Shown here one piece after another: positions 52,910-62,867 of a stretch of 64,000 nucleotides of DNA. The DNA comes from a bacterium BRH_c32 (GTDB lineage: Bacteria > Bacteroidota > Ignavibacteria > Ignavibacteriales > Melioribacteraceae). Every line of letters starts with the position of its first letter. Position 1 is the stretch's first letter. The position numbers and the translations under genes were made by a program. Location of the stretch: assembly GCA_001516025.1 (NCBI GenBank), contig LOEU01000019.1, positions 1-64,000 of the forward strand, read 5' to 3'. The notes below the pieces were generated by a model. The model worked only from the letters and a program-made list of their open reading frames with translations. It searched no databases and was not told the origin of the DNA.

Positions 52910-53728
52910 TTATTTTTTAATATATCTACAAGCCCATGATGAATAATGCAAATAATAACTTTCACCTCTTGAATCAAAAAACTCATCCACAGCCTTTTTA
53001 CATCCTTCATACAAACCGTAATCATCAAAAATTATGAATCCACCAGGTACTACCTTATCATACAAGTTTTCTATACAAACTTTTGTTGATTCGTACCAAT
53101 CACCATCTAGTCTCAAAATTGCAATTTTATTAATGTTTTTAGATTTCTCCGGAACAGTTTCTTGAAACCAGCCTTTATGATATTTAATTAACTCAGTTGG
53201 AAAATTAATTTTCTTCTCTATCAAATCTTTACAATCATTGATATCACTTGGTCCGCCAAATCTATCATAGATACCTTTGAGCGGTTTAAGCTCTCCTTTT
53301 GTTAAAGCATTTTTGCCCAATATTTGTTTTATTTCATTAATAGCCGTTTCTCCATCAATTTTCTCATTTGGGGCATGGATTTCTTCAAAGGCATCGAACC
53401 TATGTAGCAATCGTCTATTACTTCCGTGTTTTAAATTTGCTAAAGCCATTAAACCGACTGCCCCTCCTTTCCAAACCCCGCACTCAACAAAATCCCCTTC
53501 TATTTTATTCTTTTCGCAATAAAGCACTTGCTCATACAGCGTTACCAAGTTTGTATATGGTAACATTGTATTTTTTCTCACTATTTTTATTGCTTCATTT
53601 GCCTCACTTTCAAATTCGTAACCGATTTTATGATTGTAATCATTATGAAACACAATATCAGTATTATTTTTTATTCTTTTAATTTCATATCCTAATTTTC
53701 TAAATATTTTACTAATTATCTTTTTCAT
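52910..53728 (-). CDS. TylF/MycF-type O-methyltransferase
   Basis: 272 residues from ATG 53728 (the frame is open to 53770 but the start KKIISKIFRKLGYEIKR fits better). EGDFVECGVWKGGAVGLMAL is the SAM loop, LHRFDAFEEIHAPNE and AILRLDGDWYESTKVCIENL and GGFIIFDDYG carry the metal-binding aspartates of the macrocin O-methyltransferase family. It methylates a sugar hydroxyl. It overlaps the aminotransferase gene by 17 bases. Confidence 0.85.
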   Translation of the reverse strand: MKKIISKIFRKLGYEIKRIKNNTDIVFHNDYNHKIGYEFESEANEAIKIVRKNTMLPYTNLVTLYEQVLYCEKNKIEGDFVECGVWKGGAVGLMALANLKHGSNRRLLHRFDAFEEIHAPNEKIDGETAINEIKQILGKNALTKGELKPLKGIYDRFGGPSDINDCKDLIEKKINFPTELIKYHKGWFQETVPEKSKNINKIAILRLDGDWYESTKVCIENLYDKVVPGGFIIFDDYGLYEGCKKAVDEFFDSRGESYYLHYSSWACRYIKK

Positions 53729-54806
53729 TAAAGCCCAATATTGATTTAAAAATATATTTAATTTCATCATTTTTTAGTTCATAATAAAACGGTAACCTAA
53801 TCAAACAATCAGTATATCTATCAGAATTAATTAAATCTCCATTATTATAAATATTTTTATAGAATTTTGATTTATGTAAACCCAAATAATGAAATACACT
53901 ATATATTCTTTTCCCTTTAAGGTACATTAATAATTTATCACGCTGTTCAATGCAGTTACAAACTAAATAAAACATATGCCCATTGTTTGTTGCATAATCC
54001 GGTAAAAAAGGAAGCTGTATTTTATTCTCTACTGTCCAGTCTTTTAAACCATTATAATAAAGATCAAATATCTCTTTTCTACGTTTTTGAATTTGTTCTA
54101 AATTTTCTAATTGGGCCCATAGGTAAGCTGCTATTATTTCAGAAGGTAAGAATGATGATCCTATATCAACCCAGCCATACTTATTAACTTCACCTCTGAA
54201 GAACTCAGCACGGTTAGTTCCTTTTTCCCAAATAATTTCAGAGCGATTAACAAACCTTCTATCATTAATGGCGAGTAAACCACCTTCCCCAGAATTAATA
54301 TTTTTTGTTTCATGAAAAGAAAATGCCGCTAAGTGCCCAATACTTCCAAGCGGTTTACCCTTGTAATATGAATCTATTGCTTGTGCTGCATCTTCTATTA
54401 CCAGAAGATTATATTTTTCTGCCAAAATCATAATTTTGTCCATATCACAAGCTACACCTGCATAATGAACAGGAACTATTGCTTTTGTTTTTGAAGTAAT
54501 TAATTTTTCAATTTTATTCTCGTCGATTCCAGGATGGTCAGAGCGACTATCTGCAAAAATAATTTTGGCTCCCTGCCTTACAAAAGCAATTGCAGTTGAT
54601 ACAAATGTATATGATGGAACAATTACTTCATCGCCAGGCTTAATATCAGCAAGTATAGCACACATCTCTAATGCATCAGTACAAGAAGTTGTTAGGAGTG
54701 CTTTCTTAAAACCATATTTTTCTTCAAAGAATGATTGGCATTTTTTAGTGAACATTCCGTTGCCGGATATTTTACCAGAATATACAGCTTGATACATATA
54801 ATGCAT
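53712..54806 (-). CDS. rffA: dTDP-4-amino-4,6-dideoxygalactose transaminase-like (RffA/WecE)
   Basis: 364 residues from the first ATG. DegT/DnrJ/EryC1 fold: GDEVIVPSYTFVSTAIAFV, VIEDAAQAIDSYYKGKPLG, FSFHETKNINSGEGGLL with the PLP lysine (HETK). The RffA-type MYQAVYSGKISGNGMFTKKC opening is seen. In frame before ATG 54806 are 17 codons reading IENYIIPFNKPYLTGKE, the normal start of these enzymes, but beginning with ATA (54857), not ATG. The true start is probably there, overlapping the TAG of the formyltransferase gene. It aminates a 4-keto-6-deoxy sugar nucleotide. Confidence 0.85.
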   Translation of the reverse strand: MHYMYQAVYSGKISGNGMFTKKCQSFFEEKYGFKKALLTTSCTDALEMCAILADIKPGDEVIVPSYTFVSTAIAFVRQGAKIIFADSRSDHPGIDENKIEKLITSKTKAIVPVHYAGVACDMDKIMILAEKYNLLVIEDAAQAIDSYYKGKPLGSIGHLAAFSFHETKNINSGEGGLLAINDRRFVNRSEIIWEKGTNRAEFFRGEVNKYGWVDIGSSFLPSEIIAAYLWAQLENLEQIQKRRKEIFDLYYNGLKDWTVENKIQLPFLPDYATNNGHMFYLVCNCIEQRDKLLMYLKGKRIYSVFHYLGLHKSKFYKNIYNNGDLINSDRYTDCLIRLPFYYELKNDEIKYIFKSILGFNEKDN

Positions 54807-54853
54807 CTCTTTCCCGGTCAGGTATGGTTTGTTAAAAGGGATGATATAATTTT

Positions 54854-55741
54854 CTATTGGAATCTCACTCTAAATTTTTTAAGAATAAATTTTTTATTAT
54901 CACATACGGTCTCCATTTCATGAATTTTTAGTAGACCTTTTCCACATACAACAATGGGTTTAGTGTTTTCTATGAAGATAACTTTACCATGAGTCCTATT
55001 TTCAATTCTAACATCATTATAAACTTCAGCACTAATAATACGAATTACTTGATTATTAATTATAGACTTAGCACCATTGTAAGGCAATCCAGTCGCATAA
55101 ATAAATCTTAATATTTTTGAATTTTCCCAACTCCAATTAATATAATAATCTTGATCATCGCGCCATAAAGAATATGAAGCTTCAAAATGGTTTTGAGTGA
55201 TTCTTGGTAGCTCTTTACCTTCAAGAATGCTTCCAATAACTTTTACAACTAACTCACTATAAGATTTTGAAATAATATTTATTGCATCATCTATTTTTAT
55301 AGGATGAGAAATATTTTGTTTTGATTGGAATATAATATCTCCCTCATCATATTTTTCACTCGCATATAATGCAGTAACCCCAATTTCGGAATCACCATTA
55401 ATTAATGCTGAAACAAGAGGGTTAAATCCTCTATATCTGGGAAGAATTGAATCATGAAGGATGATAAGATTTTTAACCTTCGATATATCGATAATCCATC
55501 GCCATCCAATTGCAAATGCAAATACATATGAGACATTATTATCAACAATATCATTTCTTGAAAAATATTTTAAGTCATTACGAATACATAATTCTTCTAA
55601 TTTAGAACTAAAATCATCTAAAATATTTTTATCATTTGCAATAATCACATTCTCAACACATTCACTTCCATATTTCTCTAAAACTTTAGATAATACTTCA
55701 AAGCCTTTATTCCCTAGTAAATAAAATCTAAATTTCATCAT
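54854..55741 (-). CDS. sugar N-formyltransferase
   Basis: 295 residues of the formyltransferase fold: ILHDSILPRYRGFNPL holds the catalytic histidine, GVTALYASEKYDEGDIIFQ the catalytic aspartate; a C-terminal OB-like part follows (YYINWSWENSKILRFIYATG, as in sugar-specific enzymes). It uses N10-formyl-THF to formylate an amino sugar. Lying directly before rffA, it most likely formylates the RffA product (Fuc4N- or Qui4N-type). Confidence 0.8.
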   Translation of the reverse strand: MMKFRFYLLGNKGFEVLSKVLEKYGSECVENVIIANDKNILDDFSSKLEELCIRNDLKYFSRNDIVDNNVSYVFAFAIGWRWIIDISKVKNLIILHDSILPRYRGFNPLVSALINGDSEIGVTALYASEKYDEGDIIFQSKQNISHPIKIDDAINIISKSYSELVVKVIGSILEGKELPRITQNHFEASYSLWRDDQDYYINWSWENSKILRFIYATGLPYNGAKSIINNQVIRIISAEVYNDVRIENRTHGKVIFIENTKPIVVCGKGLLKIHEMETVCDNKKFILKKFRVRFQ

Positions 55742-55749
55742 TAACAGAA

Positions 55750-57057
55750 TTATCTACCATTAGTTTGCAAGATATCAATAAATTCTTGAACTTGCTTTTG
55801 TGGATGGAGTAATTCAAGACCTAAATCTCTACAATTTTCACTCATTTTATCATATTCAGTTTTAGATAATTCTAAAATATATTTTATCCCTTCTGCTAAA
55901 TCTGTGTTATCTTTTAATTTTGCTCTATAACCCGTTTTTCTGGTAATCACCAAATCTAACGCAACACCCATTTCAAAAGCAACCACCGGAGTGCCGCACA
56001 TAATGGATTGATTAATCATCATTGGTCCTGAGTCTTCTATTGAAGGAGCAATGAACAAGTCAGCAGCTTGATAGACAGCAGGAAGTTCTTCTTGATTTAA
56101 ATAACCTAAATATGTAACTGGAATATCAAGTAAGTCATTAAAATTATCTGTTTTTTTTCCGGCTATTATCAGATGAATATTTTCTTTTTCAGCTTCAGTA
56201 ATAATTTTATTGAAAATTTTGAGAGCTTGAATTAATTCTTTGAACCCTTTACGTTTTTCATCTATTGAAACAGCGCCAAAGAAGATTATTTTTTTACTAT
56301 GGGGTAAATTAAATTTTTCTCGAACTTTACTCTTATTTGTAGGGAAAAACAAATCGGGGTTAATACTCAGAAGTATTTTATATTTTTGTTTATTCTTAAA
56401 AAGACTACTTTCTTTAAGCTGTTTATATTGCCATTCTGTTCCGGCAATAGGAATAATATTTGTTTTATCTATATATTCCTTTTTAAATTTCCAATTTAAA
56501 TGAGTTTGATCATTTGGATCACTTGAAAGCATACCAGGACATTTTCCACAATTTTTAGTATATCCAATACAATCCCAAGCATAGTGGCATCCTCCAGTCA
56601 TCGGTGCCATATCCATCATATATAATAAAATAGTTGCTTTAGTATTTCCATTAAGTTCATATAAATTTTTAAACGTCAAAAAATCTGGCATAAATAACAC
56701 AATAATAGCATCAGGAATAAACGTCATTCTTTGCATTATTTTCTTGGTACTATAATGATCTATTGTCAGATTTATGCTTAACATTGCGTAATCAGAATTT
56801 GTCTTTTCTTTGGGCACATAATTGAATAAGATTCTCAATAATGCTTTATAAATTCTTAAAGGCAGTCTATATAGTTTGAAAAAGTATTCGTAATAAATAG
56901 AATTAATCGGGACTATATTTTCATCATTATATCTATCAAATGCTTTTGTAATAATTTGAATTTCATGACCATACGATTTCAAAGTTTTGTATAAGTCAAT
57001 CGCTACTATTCCAGCGGCTTTATAGGGATGACTGGTAGTTAGAATTAAAAATTTCAT
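55750..57057 (-). CDS. GT4-family glycosyltransferase with cysteine-rich insert
   Basis: 435 residues: SHPYKAAGIVAIDLYKTLKS at the start, IIFFGAVSIDEKRKGFKEL, and donor site IEDSGPMMINQSIMCGTPVV. A loop with TGGCHYAWDCIGY and NCGKCPG carries four cysteines, seen in colanic-acid-type transferases, perhaps binding zinc. It acts on the lipid-linked repeat unit. Confidence 0.85.
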   Translation of the reverse strand: MKFLILTTSHPYKAAGIVAIDLYKTLKSYGHEIQIITKAFDRYNDENIVPINSIYYEYFFKLYRLPLRIYKALLRILFNYVPKEKTNSDYAMLSINLTIDHYSTKKIMQRMTFIPDAIIVLFMPDFLTFKNLYELNGNTKATILLYMMDMAPMTGGCHYAWDCIGYTKNCGKCPGMLSSDPNDQTHLNWKFKKEYIDKTNIIPIAGTEWQYKQLKESSLFKNKQKYKILLSINPDLFFPTNKSKVREKFNLPHSKKIIFFGAVSIDEKRKGFKELIQALKIFNKIITEAEKENIHLIIAGKKTDNFNDLLDIPVTYLGYLNQEELPAVYQAADLFIAPSIEDSGPMMINQSIMCGTPVVAFEMGVALDLVITRKTGYRAKLKDNTDLAEGIKYILELSKTEYDKMSENCRDLGLELLHPQKQVQEFIDILQTNGR

Positions 57058-57062
57058 TATTT

Positions 57063-58445
57063 TTATTTATTCCATAAACCAGTAGCGTTTAATGAGATAA
57101 TTTTTTTGTACTGAATGGGCCATATCCAAATAAACACTAATGATAACACGACATTTGCTAAAAGTACTCCTGTAATTCCAAATAGCTTCCCTAAGACTAA
57201 TGTAAGAGGAACATTAGTTAAAGCAATTCCAATTCCTATAAATAATTGTAATTTAATTTTACCCACTCCATTTAAGAATTGGCTAAAAATACCATTAAAT
57301 ATATTTATTAATGCCCAAATCATTGTTAAAACTGAAATTTCAAATGGTATAGAAATAGACTCTCCTACCCACAATTTATATAAAAATTTGGAACTGAGTA
57401 ACATAATTATACCTATTAACACAAATAAAAACCACATTTTAATAAGTTTATCCATTATATTTTTAATCCAATCGATATCTTTTTTAGCCCAAGCTTCAGT
57501 GAAAGCACTCCAGAAAGGGGCTATGATTATCGAGAATCCCATCATCAAAATACTAAAATATTTAAAAGCAATGTTGTATGGAGTAACCATTTCAGGACCG
57601 AATAATTGAGTGATTATAACATTATTAGTTTGATATAAAAGTATTGCTGCTATTTGAATTATAAAAAACTTTACACCAAGATTAAAGAGATTCTGAACTT
57701 TTTTTATATCAATAAACTTAAAAGACGGTTTATAAATCTTATATTTTCCATTAAACAACCAAATACTTGCAATAAATAAAACGAATGGTGATATAAAGCA
57801 GTAAATTAGCCCCAAAGATAAAAGTGAGCCATCTCCAATTTTTGTAAGTAATAAAATAAATAATAAAGAAACCGCTTTACCAATAAAATCAAACAAAGAA
57901 CTTTGAGCAGGTCTTTGATCTGCATTCAGAATAGTAGTAATCAAATTTAGGACAAAGGTCATACTAAAGGAAGCAAAAACAATGATGGCTAAAACACTTA
58001 GTTCTCTTTGAAATAAAGGATCATTTCCTGAATTTAGAATATTATTCCAATTCAAGAAATTATTTAAGATAATAAATAGGACAAAGAATACAGAAATAAT
58101 AGAAATGAGTATTGCATAAGTTGTACTTACATAGGTTTTTGCTAAAGAATGTTCCCCTTTTGCAACGGCTTCCGCAAATTTATTTCTTAAACCGTTACCA
58201 AGTCCAATATCAAAGAATGAAAACCACCCTACTAGCGAAGTTATTGTTATCCATATACCGTATTTTGTAGGATTGAGATAATGAATTGTCATCGGGACAA
58301 TCAAAAGCCCGATAACAATATTTAATCCCCTTATAACAATCAATCCAAGAATATTTTTTTTTGCACGAACTGTTCTTTCGTGGCCAGAGTTTAGATTTAA
58401 TAATTTCTTAATCGCTTCCAATAAAACATTTAGTATTTTAATCAA
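57063..58445 (-). CDS. polysaccharide flippase (Wzx)
   Basis: 460 residues with 12-14 membrane segments from residue 30 on (GLIVIRGLNIVIGLLIVPMT, then KYGIWITITSLVGWFSFFDI with the GLGNGLRNKF loop), the PST/MOP flippase pattern. It moves lipid-linked repeat units to the outer face. Together with the polymerase at 49230 it makes this a Wzx/Wzy-type locus. Confidence 0.88.
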   Translation of the reverse strand: MIKILNVLLEAIKKLLNLNSGHERTVRAKKNILGLIVIRGLNIVIGLLIVPMTIHYLNPTKYGIWITITSLVGWFSFFDIGLGNGLRNKFAEAVAKGEHSLAKTYVSTTYAILISIISVFFVLFIILNNFLNWNNILNSGNDPLFQRELSVLAIIVFASFSMTFVLNLITTILNADQRPAQSSLFDFIGKAVSLLFILLLTKIGDGSLLSLGLIYCFISPFVLFIASIWLFNGKYKIYKPSFKFIDIKKVQNLFNLGVKFFIIQIAAILLYQTNNVIITQLFGPEMVTPYNIAFKYFSILMMGFSIIIAPFWSAFTEAWAKKDIDWIKNIMDKLIKMWFLFVLIGIIMLLSSKFLYKLWVGESISIPFEISVLTMIWALINIFNGIFSQFLNGVGKIKLQLFIGIGIALTNVPLTLVLGKLFGITGVLLANVVLSLVFIWIWPIQYKKIISLNATGLWNK

Positions 58446-58451
58446 ACTTTG

Positions 58452-59420
58452 TCACAAATTAATCTTTAATTTATTAGTCGCATTTACTAATATCTTCAAA
58501 ACTTCATACGCATGTTTACCGTCAGTTAAGGGCTCTATATTGCTATTAATTGAATTATAGAAATGCAGTTGTTCTTCTTTTAGTGGTTGTTTTTCTTCAA
58601 ACTCAACTACTTCATAATCCTGCTCAAATTTTTCGATTTTGCCCTCTACGTTTTTGAAGCCTTTTTTATAGAATTTGAGTTTTTCACTTTTTAAGCTATC
58701 CTCAAATACAAACATTCCTTTTTCTCCAATTACTACCATTCTTTGCTCCTTAAAGGGATGAAGCCAACTCACAAAAATATGTGCATTCACTCCATTTGGG
58801 TATTTCAGGTAGGTAATAGTTGTATCTTCAATTCCATTCTGAACAAAATCTGCACCTTTTGCTGTAATTTCAATCGGATTTTCACCAACGAGATATTGAA
58901 TAACTGAAACATCATGTGGAGCAAAGCTCCATAATATATTTTCTTCGCTGCGGATAGCTCCGAGATTCAATCTATTGCTATAAATATATTGCAGTTTACC
59001 GATTCTTCCCTTTTCTATATCTCCTTTCATTTTCTTAACTGCAGGATGGAATAATAATACATGTCCGACCATAAGTTTCAATTTCTTTTCTTCTGCAATC
59101 TTATTTAATTCCTCGGCATCTTCAAGATTCAGTGTAATCGGTTTCTCAACCAGACAATGTATTCCATTATTTAATAACTCCTTTGCAATTTTGAAGTGAG
59201 TTTCAGCAGGTGTGGCAACGATAGCGCAAGTAATATTTTTTGCATCTTCAATATTATTTACAAAGGTAATTTTTTCAGAAACACTTTTAATTTTTGATTC
59301 GGAAGCCGGATCAAAATCGCAAACTGTGATATTTTCATGCGGCAAAATTGAAGCTGCAGTTTTAACATGATTCATTCCCCATCTGCCCGCTCCAACAATA
59401 AGTAATCTAATATTTTCCAT
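58452..59420 (-). CDS. Gfo/Idh/MocA oxidoreductase, sugar-nucleotide dehydrogenase
   Basis: 322 residues: RLLIVGAGRWGMNHVKTA Rossmann site, GIHCLVEKPITLNLEDAEEL with the EKP lysine, GHVLLFHPAVKKM and LWSFAPHDVSVIQYLVG. Lying right after the UDP-HexNAc 6-dehydrogenase gene (3-base gap), it probably oxidises the uronic acid product at C3, the WbpA-WbpB type order. It is a different subfamily from the broken wbpB at 23171. Confidence 0.8.
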   Translation of the reverse strand: MENIRLLIVGAGRWGMNHVKTAASILPHENITVCDFDPASESKIKSVSEKITFVNNIEDAKNITCAIVATPAETHFKIAKELLNNGIHCLVEKPITLNLEDAEELNKIAEEKKLKLMVGHVLLFHPAVKKMKGDIEKGRIGKLQYIYSNRLNLGAIRSEENILWSFAPHDVSVIQYLVGENPIEITAKGADFVQNGIEDTTITYLKYPNGVNAHIFVSWLHPFKEQRMVVIGEKGMFVFEDSLKSEKLKFYKKGFKNVEGKIEKFEQDYEVVEFEEKQPLKEEQLHFYNSINSNIEPLTDGKHAYEVLKILVNATNKLKINL

Positions 59421-59423
59421 TAA

Positions 59424-60764
59424 TTATGCCTTATAAATATGAGAAGCAATGATACCATTACGTGCAAAGAAATTACGTGTATCGACTATTAATTTGCTAT
59501 GGTCTGAAATATGTTTGGCATCGTAATCATCATGATCTGTGCTTAATAATACAAGATCATACTTACTTAAATTATGTGCGGTCAATTCCACACTTGACAT
59601 ATCAAATTTATATTTACGAGTGGCAGGTAATTTGGGAACGTAAGGATCGTTATAATCAACATCAGCACCCTTTTCGTGTAGTATCTCTATCAATTTTAGC
59701 GAAGGGCTTTCTCTCATATCATCAATATTCTTTTTATATGATGCACCAAGTATTAATACTTTAGACCCGTTCAAGGTTTTCTTAACGTTATTCATGAATT
59801 CCATTGTCCGCTCAATAACATAATAGGGCTGATAAATATTTACTTCACCGGCTAATTCAATAAACTTGGTATTAATCTCATATTCGCGTGCTTTCCAGGT
59901 AAGATAAAATGGATCGATTGGGATACAATGTCCTCCTAGTCCCGGACCCGGATAAAATGCATGAAAGCCAAATGGTTTTGTTTTTGCCGCATCGATTACT
60001 TCCCATACATCAATATCCATACGGTCGAATACCATTTTAAGTTCATTTACTAATGCAATATTAATAGCACGATAGATATTTTCGACAAGTTTAGTAGCTT
60101 CAGCTGCTCGTGGAGAACTAACCGGAACGGTTTTAACAATAACCTGATTATAGAGAGAACAGGCAATTTCTAGGCATGATTCAGTCATTCCACCAACTAC
60201 TTTAGGTATTGTAGCGGTATTAAAATCGGGATTATTCGGGTCTTCCCTTTCAGGTGAAAATGCAAGAAAAAAATCTTTGCCTACTACATATTTTTCACCT
60301 TGATTAATTCCGCCCGGATTTTCGCAAATTGGAAGAAGTATTTCATCTGTAGTACCCGGATAAGTGGAGCTTTCGAGAACGACAAGCTGTCCTTTGCGAA
60401 GGTACTGCTGAACTGATTTACCGGAACTGACAATATATTTCATTTCAGGTTCGCGGTGATCGTTCAATGGAGTAGGTACGGCAATAAGTATTGCATCAAC
60501 TTCGGGCAATCGTGTGAAATCAGAAGTAGCTTCAAAGGTTTTGTTATCAACAACTTTTTTAATACGCTCACCGGCAATATGCTTAATATAGCTTTCGCCC
60601 TTATTTAGTAATGGGATTTTCTTTTCATCGATATCGAAGCCGATGGTCTTAAAGCCCTTTTGAGCAAATTCTAATGCTAATGGCAATCCGACATATCCCA
60701 TGCCGATTACGCCAATAACTACTTCTTTTTGATTGATTTTAGATAAGAATTGTTCTTTATTCAT
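59424..60764 (-). CDS. wbpA: UDP-N-acetyl-D-glucosamine 6-dehydrogenase (WbpA-type)
   Basis: 446 residues: IGMGYVGLPLALEFAQKGFK, VPTPLNDHREPEM, LESSTYPGTTDEILLP, SPEREDPNN, the catalytic cysteine in GLGGHCIPIDPFYL and ASYKKNIDDMRESPS. It makes UDP-GlcNAcA from UDP-GlcNAc with two NAD. All domains are complete. GlcNAc rather than Glc is favoured by the following Gfo/Idh gene and the REDPN segment. Confidence 0.88.
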   Translation of the reverse strand: MNKEQFLSKINQKEVVIGVIGMGYVGLPLALEFAQKGFKTIGFDIDEKKIPLLNKGESYIKHIAGERIKKVVDNKTFEATSDFTRLPEVDAILIAVPTPLNDHREPEMKYIVSSGKSVQQYLRKGQLVVLESSTYPGTTDEILLPICENPGGINQGEKYVVGKDFFLAFSPEREDPNNPDFNTATIPKVVGGMTESCLEIACSLYNQVIVKTVPVSSPRAAEATKLVENIYRAINIALVNELKMVFDRMDIDVWEVIDAAKTKPFGFHAFYPGPGLGGHCIPIDPFYLTWKAREYEINTKFIELAGEVNIYQPYYVIERTMEFMNNVKKTLNGSKVLILGASYKKNIDDMRESPSLKLIEILHEKGADVDYNDPYVPKLPATRKYKFDMSSVELTAHNLSKYDLVLLSTDHDDYDAKHISDHSKLIVDTRNFFARNGIIASHIYKA

Positions 60765-60810
60765 TCATGCACCCTAAGAGAATATGAGTAATTCATTTAC
60801 ACAATTTTAT

Positions 60811-61725
60811 TTATAGTATTTCTTTATAAAAATTTTTATTTATAAAATAGGGCTGGGATTCAGTATAAAATACTTTTAATTCTTTTATAAGGGTTTTCCA
60901 ATCCGCAGGTGCATAGGAAGTTTCTTTTTTGAACTTATCACTATTTAATGACCTGTCTTGATAAAAAGAGTCGTTCTTATTGATTGTTATTTTCTTTTCA
61001 AATTCTTCAGCGATTATCTTTAGCAGGTCATATTTTGAAATCGGTTCTGCCGAAATATGATATAATCCGCTTAATTTGTCGTTCGGAATAATATTTTTTC
61101 CAATTACATTTGCAAATTCATTAGTTGGAAGTCCTGAAAATATCGCGTGAGCAAAACCCTTCACTTCATTTTGTTGAGCTAAAAACCATTCTAATAAACC
61201 AAATTTCCCTTTTAATTCGGGACCGATTGTAGATGTCCGTATTGTAACACAATGAGGATAATTAACTTCACCAAGATATTTTGTTCTTCCATAAATATCA
61301 TGAGCATCGGGGATATCTTCTTCGGTATAATTGGATTTAGTCCCTTCAAAAACACAATCAGTACTTATCTGAATCATTCTTGCTTTGGCTGCCCTGCAAA
61401 CCATTGAGATTCTATGAGGCAATTGAGCATTATGATTAATAATTATTAATGAATCTTGAGAAAGCGGTTTTTGTTTTATTATTCCGATACAATTTATCAC
61501 AATATCGGGCTGAATAGAAGCAAGAGATCTCATAATCGAATCGAAATTCTCTGCATCAACATTCTTTCTGATTTTAGAAAATAATTCAGGTGTGAAATAT
61601 TGTTCCAATCCCTCTTTTTTCCTTGCGGTACCATAGACATCATATTCAGGAAATTTAGAAAGCACCTTAAATATTGCACTTCCAATCATACCTGTTGCAC
61701 CGAGGACTAATATTTTCTTTTGCAT
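60811..61725 (-). CDS. dTDP-4-dehydrorhamnose reductase-like SDR (WbvR-type)
   Basis: 304 residues: LVLGATGMIGSAIFKVLSK, DIVINCIGIIKQK, ISTDCVFEGTKSNYTEEDIP and DIYGRTKYLGEVNYPH with Y-x3-K, SGLPTNEFANVI. It is closest in style to WbvR, the RmlD homologue that reduces the 4-keto sugar made by CapE/WbvB to UDP-L-RhaNAc on the way to UDP-L-QuiNAc. It follows CapG with 8 bases between. This matters because the other 4-keto reductase, CapF, is truncated. Confidence 0.78.
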   Translation of the reverse strand: MQKKILVLGATGMIGSAIFKVLSKFPEYDVYGTARKKEGLEQYFTPELFSKIRKNVDAENFDSIMRSLASIQPDIVINCIGIIKQKPLSQDSLIIINHNAQLPHRISMVCRAAKARMIQISTDCVFEGTKSNYTEEDIPDAHDIYGRTKYLGEVNYPHCVTIRTSTIGPELKGKFGLLEWFLAQQNEVKGFAHAIFSGLPTNEFANVIGKNIIPNDKLSGLYHISAEPISKYDLLKIIAEEFEKKITINKNDSFYQDRSLNSDKFKKETSYAPADWKTLIKELKVFYTESQPYFINKNFYKEIL

Positions 61726-61733
61726 AATACTCT

Positions 61734-62864
61734 CTATTTAGACCAGACTACTCTATTTATATAATCAGTGTAAGATAAAATAATACGCACTACTTTCTCG
61801 GAAACATTAGGCATTGAATAATCTGAGACCAAACGCAAATCTCTCTCTACTCCCCTTTTCTGATCCTTAATCAGTTCAATCGATTGAAGAATGCGTTCTA
61901 TATTGAATCCTGTTAGTATTGCAGGGGTTTCCTCCATTGCTTCAGGTCTTTCGTGTGCTTCTCGGATATTCAATGCAGGAAAATTAAGAATAGAGGATTC
62001 TTCTGATATCGTTCCGCTATCTGAAATAACAATAAAAGAATTCATTTGTAGATGATTATAATCAATAAATCCCATCGGTTTCATTATTTTTACCAATGGA
62101 TTGAATTTAATATCATTCTTTTTAATCATATTCATAGTGCGTGGATGAGTAGATACAATTACAGGGAATTTATAAGTATCAGCAAGTTTATTCAATAAAA
62201 TAACAAGTTTCTCAAAATTATCGGAATTAATATTCTCTTCTCTATGAGAGGAAACAATAAAATATTTCTGTTTTTCTAATTCCAGTTCCGAAAGAATTTT
62301 TGAATTTTCAATTTTCTTTTTGAAGTAATGAATTACTTCAAACATCGGACTGCCCGTTTTTATGATTCTATCGCTTGGGATTCCTTCCTTAAGAAGATAT
62401 TCTCGAGCGATCGATGAATAAGGCATATTAATATCACTTATGTGATCAACAATTTTTCTATTTGTTTCTTCCGGGACTCGCTGATCGAAACAACGATTTC
62501 CGGCTTCCATGTGGAAAATCGGAATCTTTCTTTTCTTTGCAGGAATAGCACATAGACAGCTATTTGTATCACCAAGAACTAAAAACGCATCCGGGTTTTC
62601 TTTTTCAAGTATCGGATCGATTTTAATTATTACATTCCCGATGGTTTCAACTGCATTTGCTCCCGCCGCATCTAAAAAATAATCAGGTTTACGAAGTTCT
62701 AAATCTTCAAAGAATATCTGATTTAATTCATAATCATAATTTTGACCTGTATGAATAAGAATATGTTCAATAGAATTAGATTCATCGAGCTTTGCCAGTA
62801 CTCTCGAAAGACGGATTATCTCAGGACGTGTACCAACGACAGTAACAACTTTTAATTTTTTCAT
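61734..62864 (-). CDS. UDP-N-acetyl sugar 2-epimerase (CapG/WbjD/FnlC type)
   Basis: 376 residues: VVGTRPEIIRLSRVLAKL, HTGQNYDYELNQIFFEDL, VLGDTNSCLCA, FHMEAGNRCFDQRVPEETNR, SDSGTISEESSILNFPAL and REAHERPEAMEET. The last motifs separate it from WecB (21683) and place it with the 2-epimerases that finish UDP-L-FucNAc or UDP-L-QuiNAc. It begins 3 bases after the truncated CapF stop. Confidence 0.88.
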   Translation of the reverse strand: MKKLKVVTVVGTRPEIIRLSRVLAKLDESNSIEHILIHTGQNYDYELNQIFFEDLELRKPDYFLDAAGANAVETIGNVIIKIDPILEKENPDAFLVLGDTNSCLCAIPAKKRKIPIFHMEAGNRCFDQRVPEETNRKIVDHISDINMPYSSIAREYLLKEGIPSDRIIKTGSPMFEVIHYFKKKIENSKILSELELEKQKYFIVSSHREENINSDNFEKLVILLNKLADTYKFPVIVSTHPRTMNMIKKNDIKFNPLVKIMKPMGFIDYNHLQMNSFIVISDSGTISEESSILNFPALNIREAHERPEAMEETPAILTGFNIERILQSIELIKDQKRGVERDLRLVSDYSMPNVSEKVVRIILSYTDYINRVVWSK

Positions 62865-62867
62865 AAT

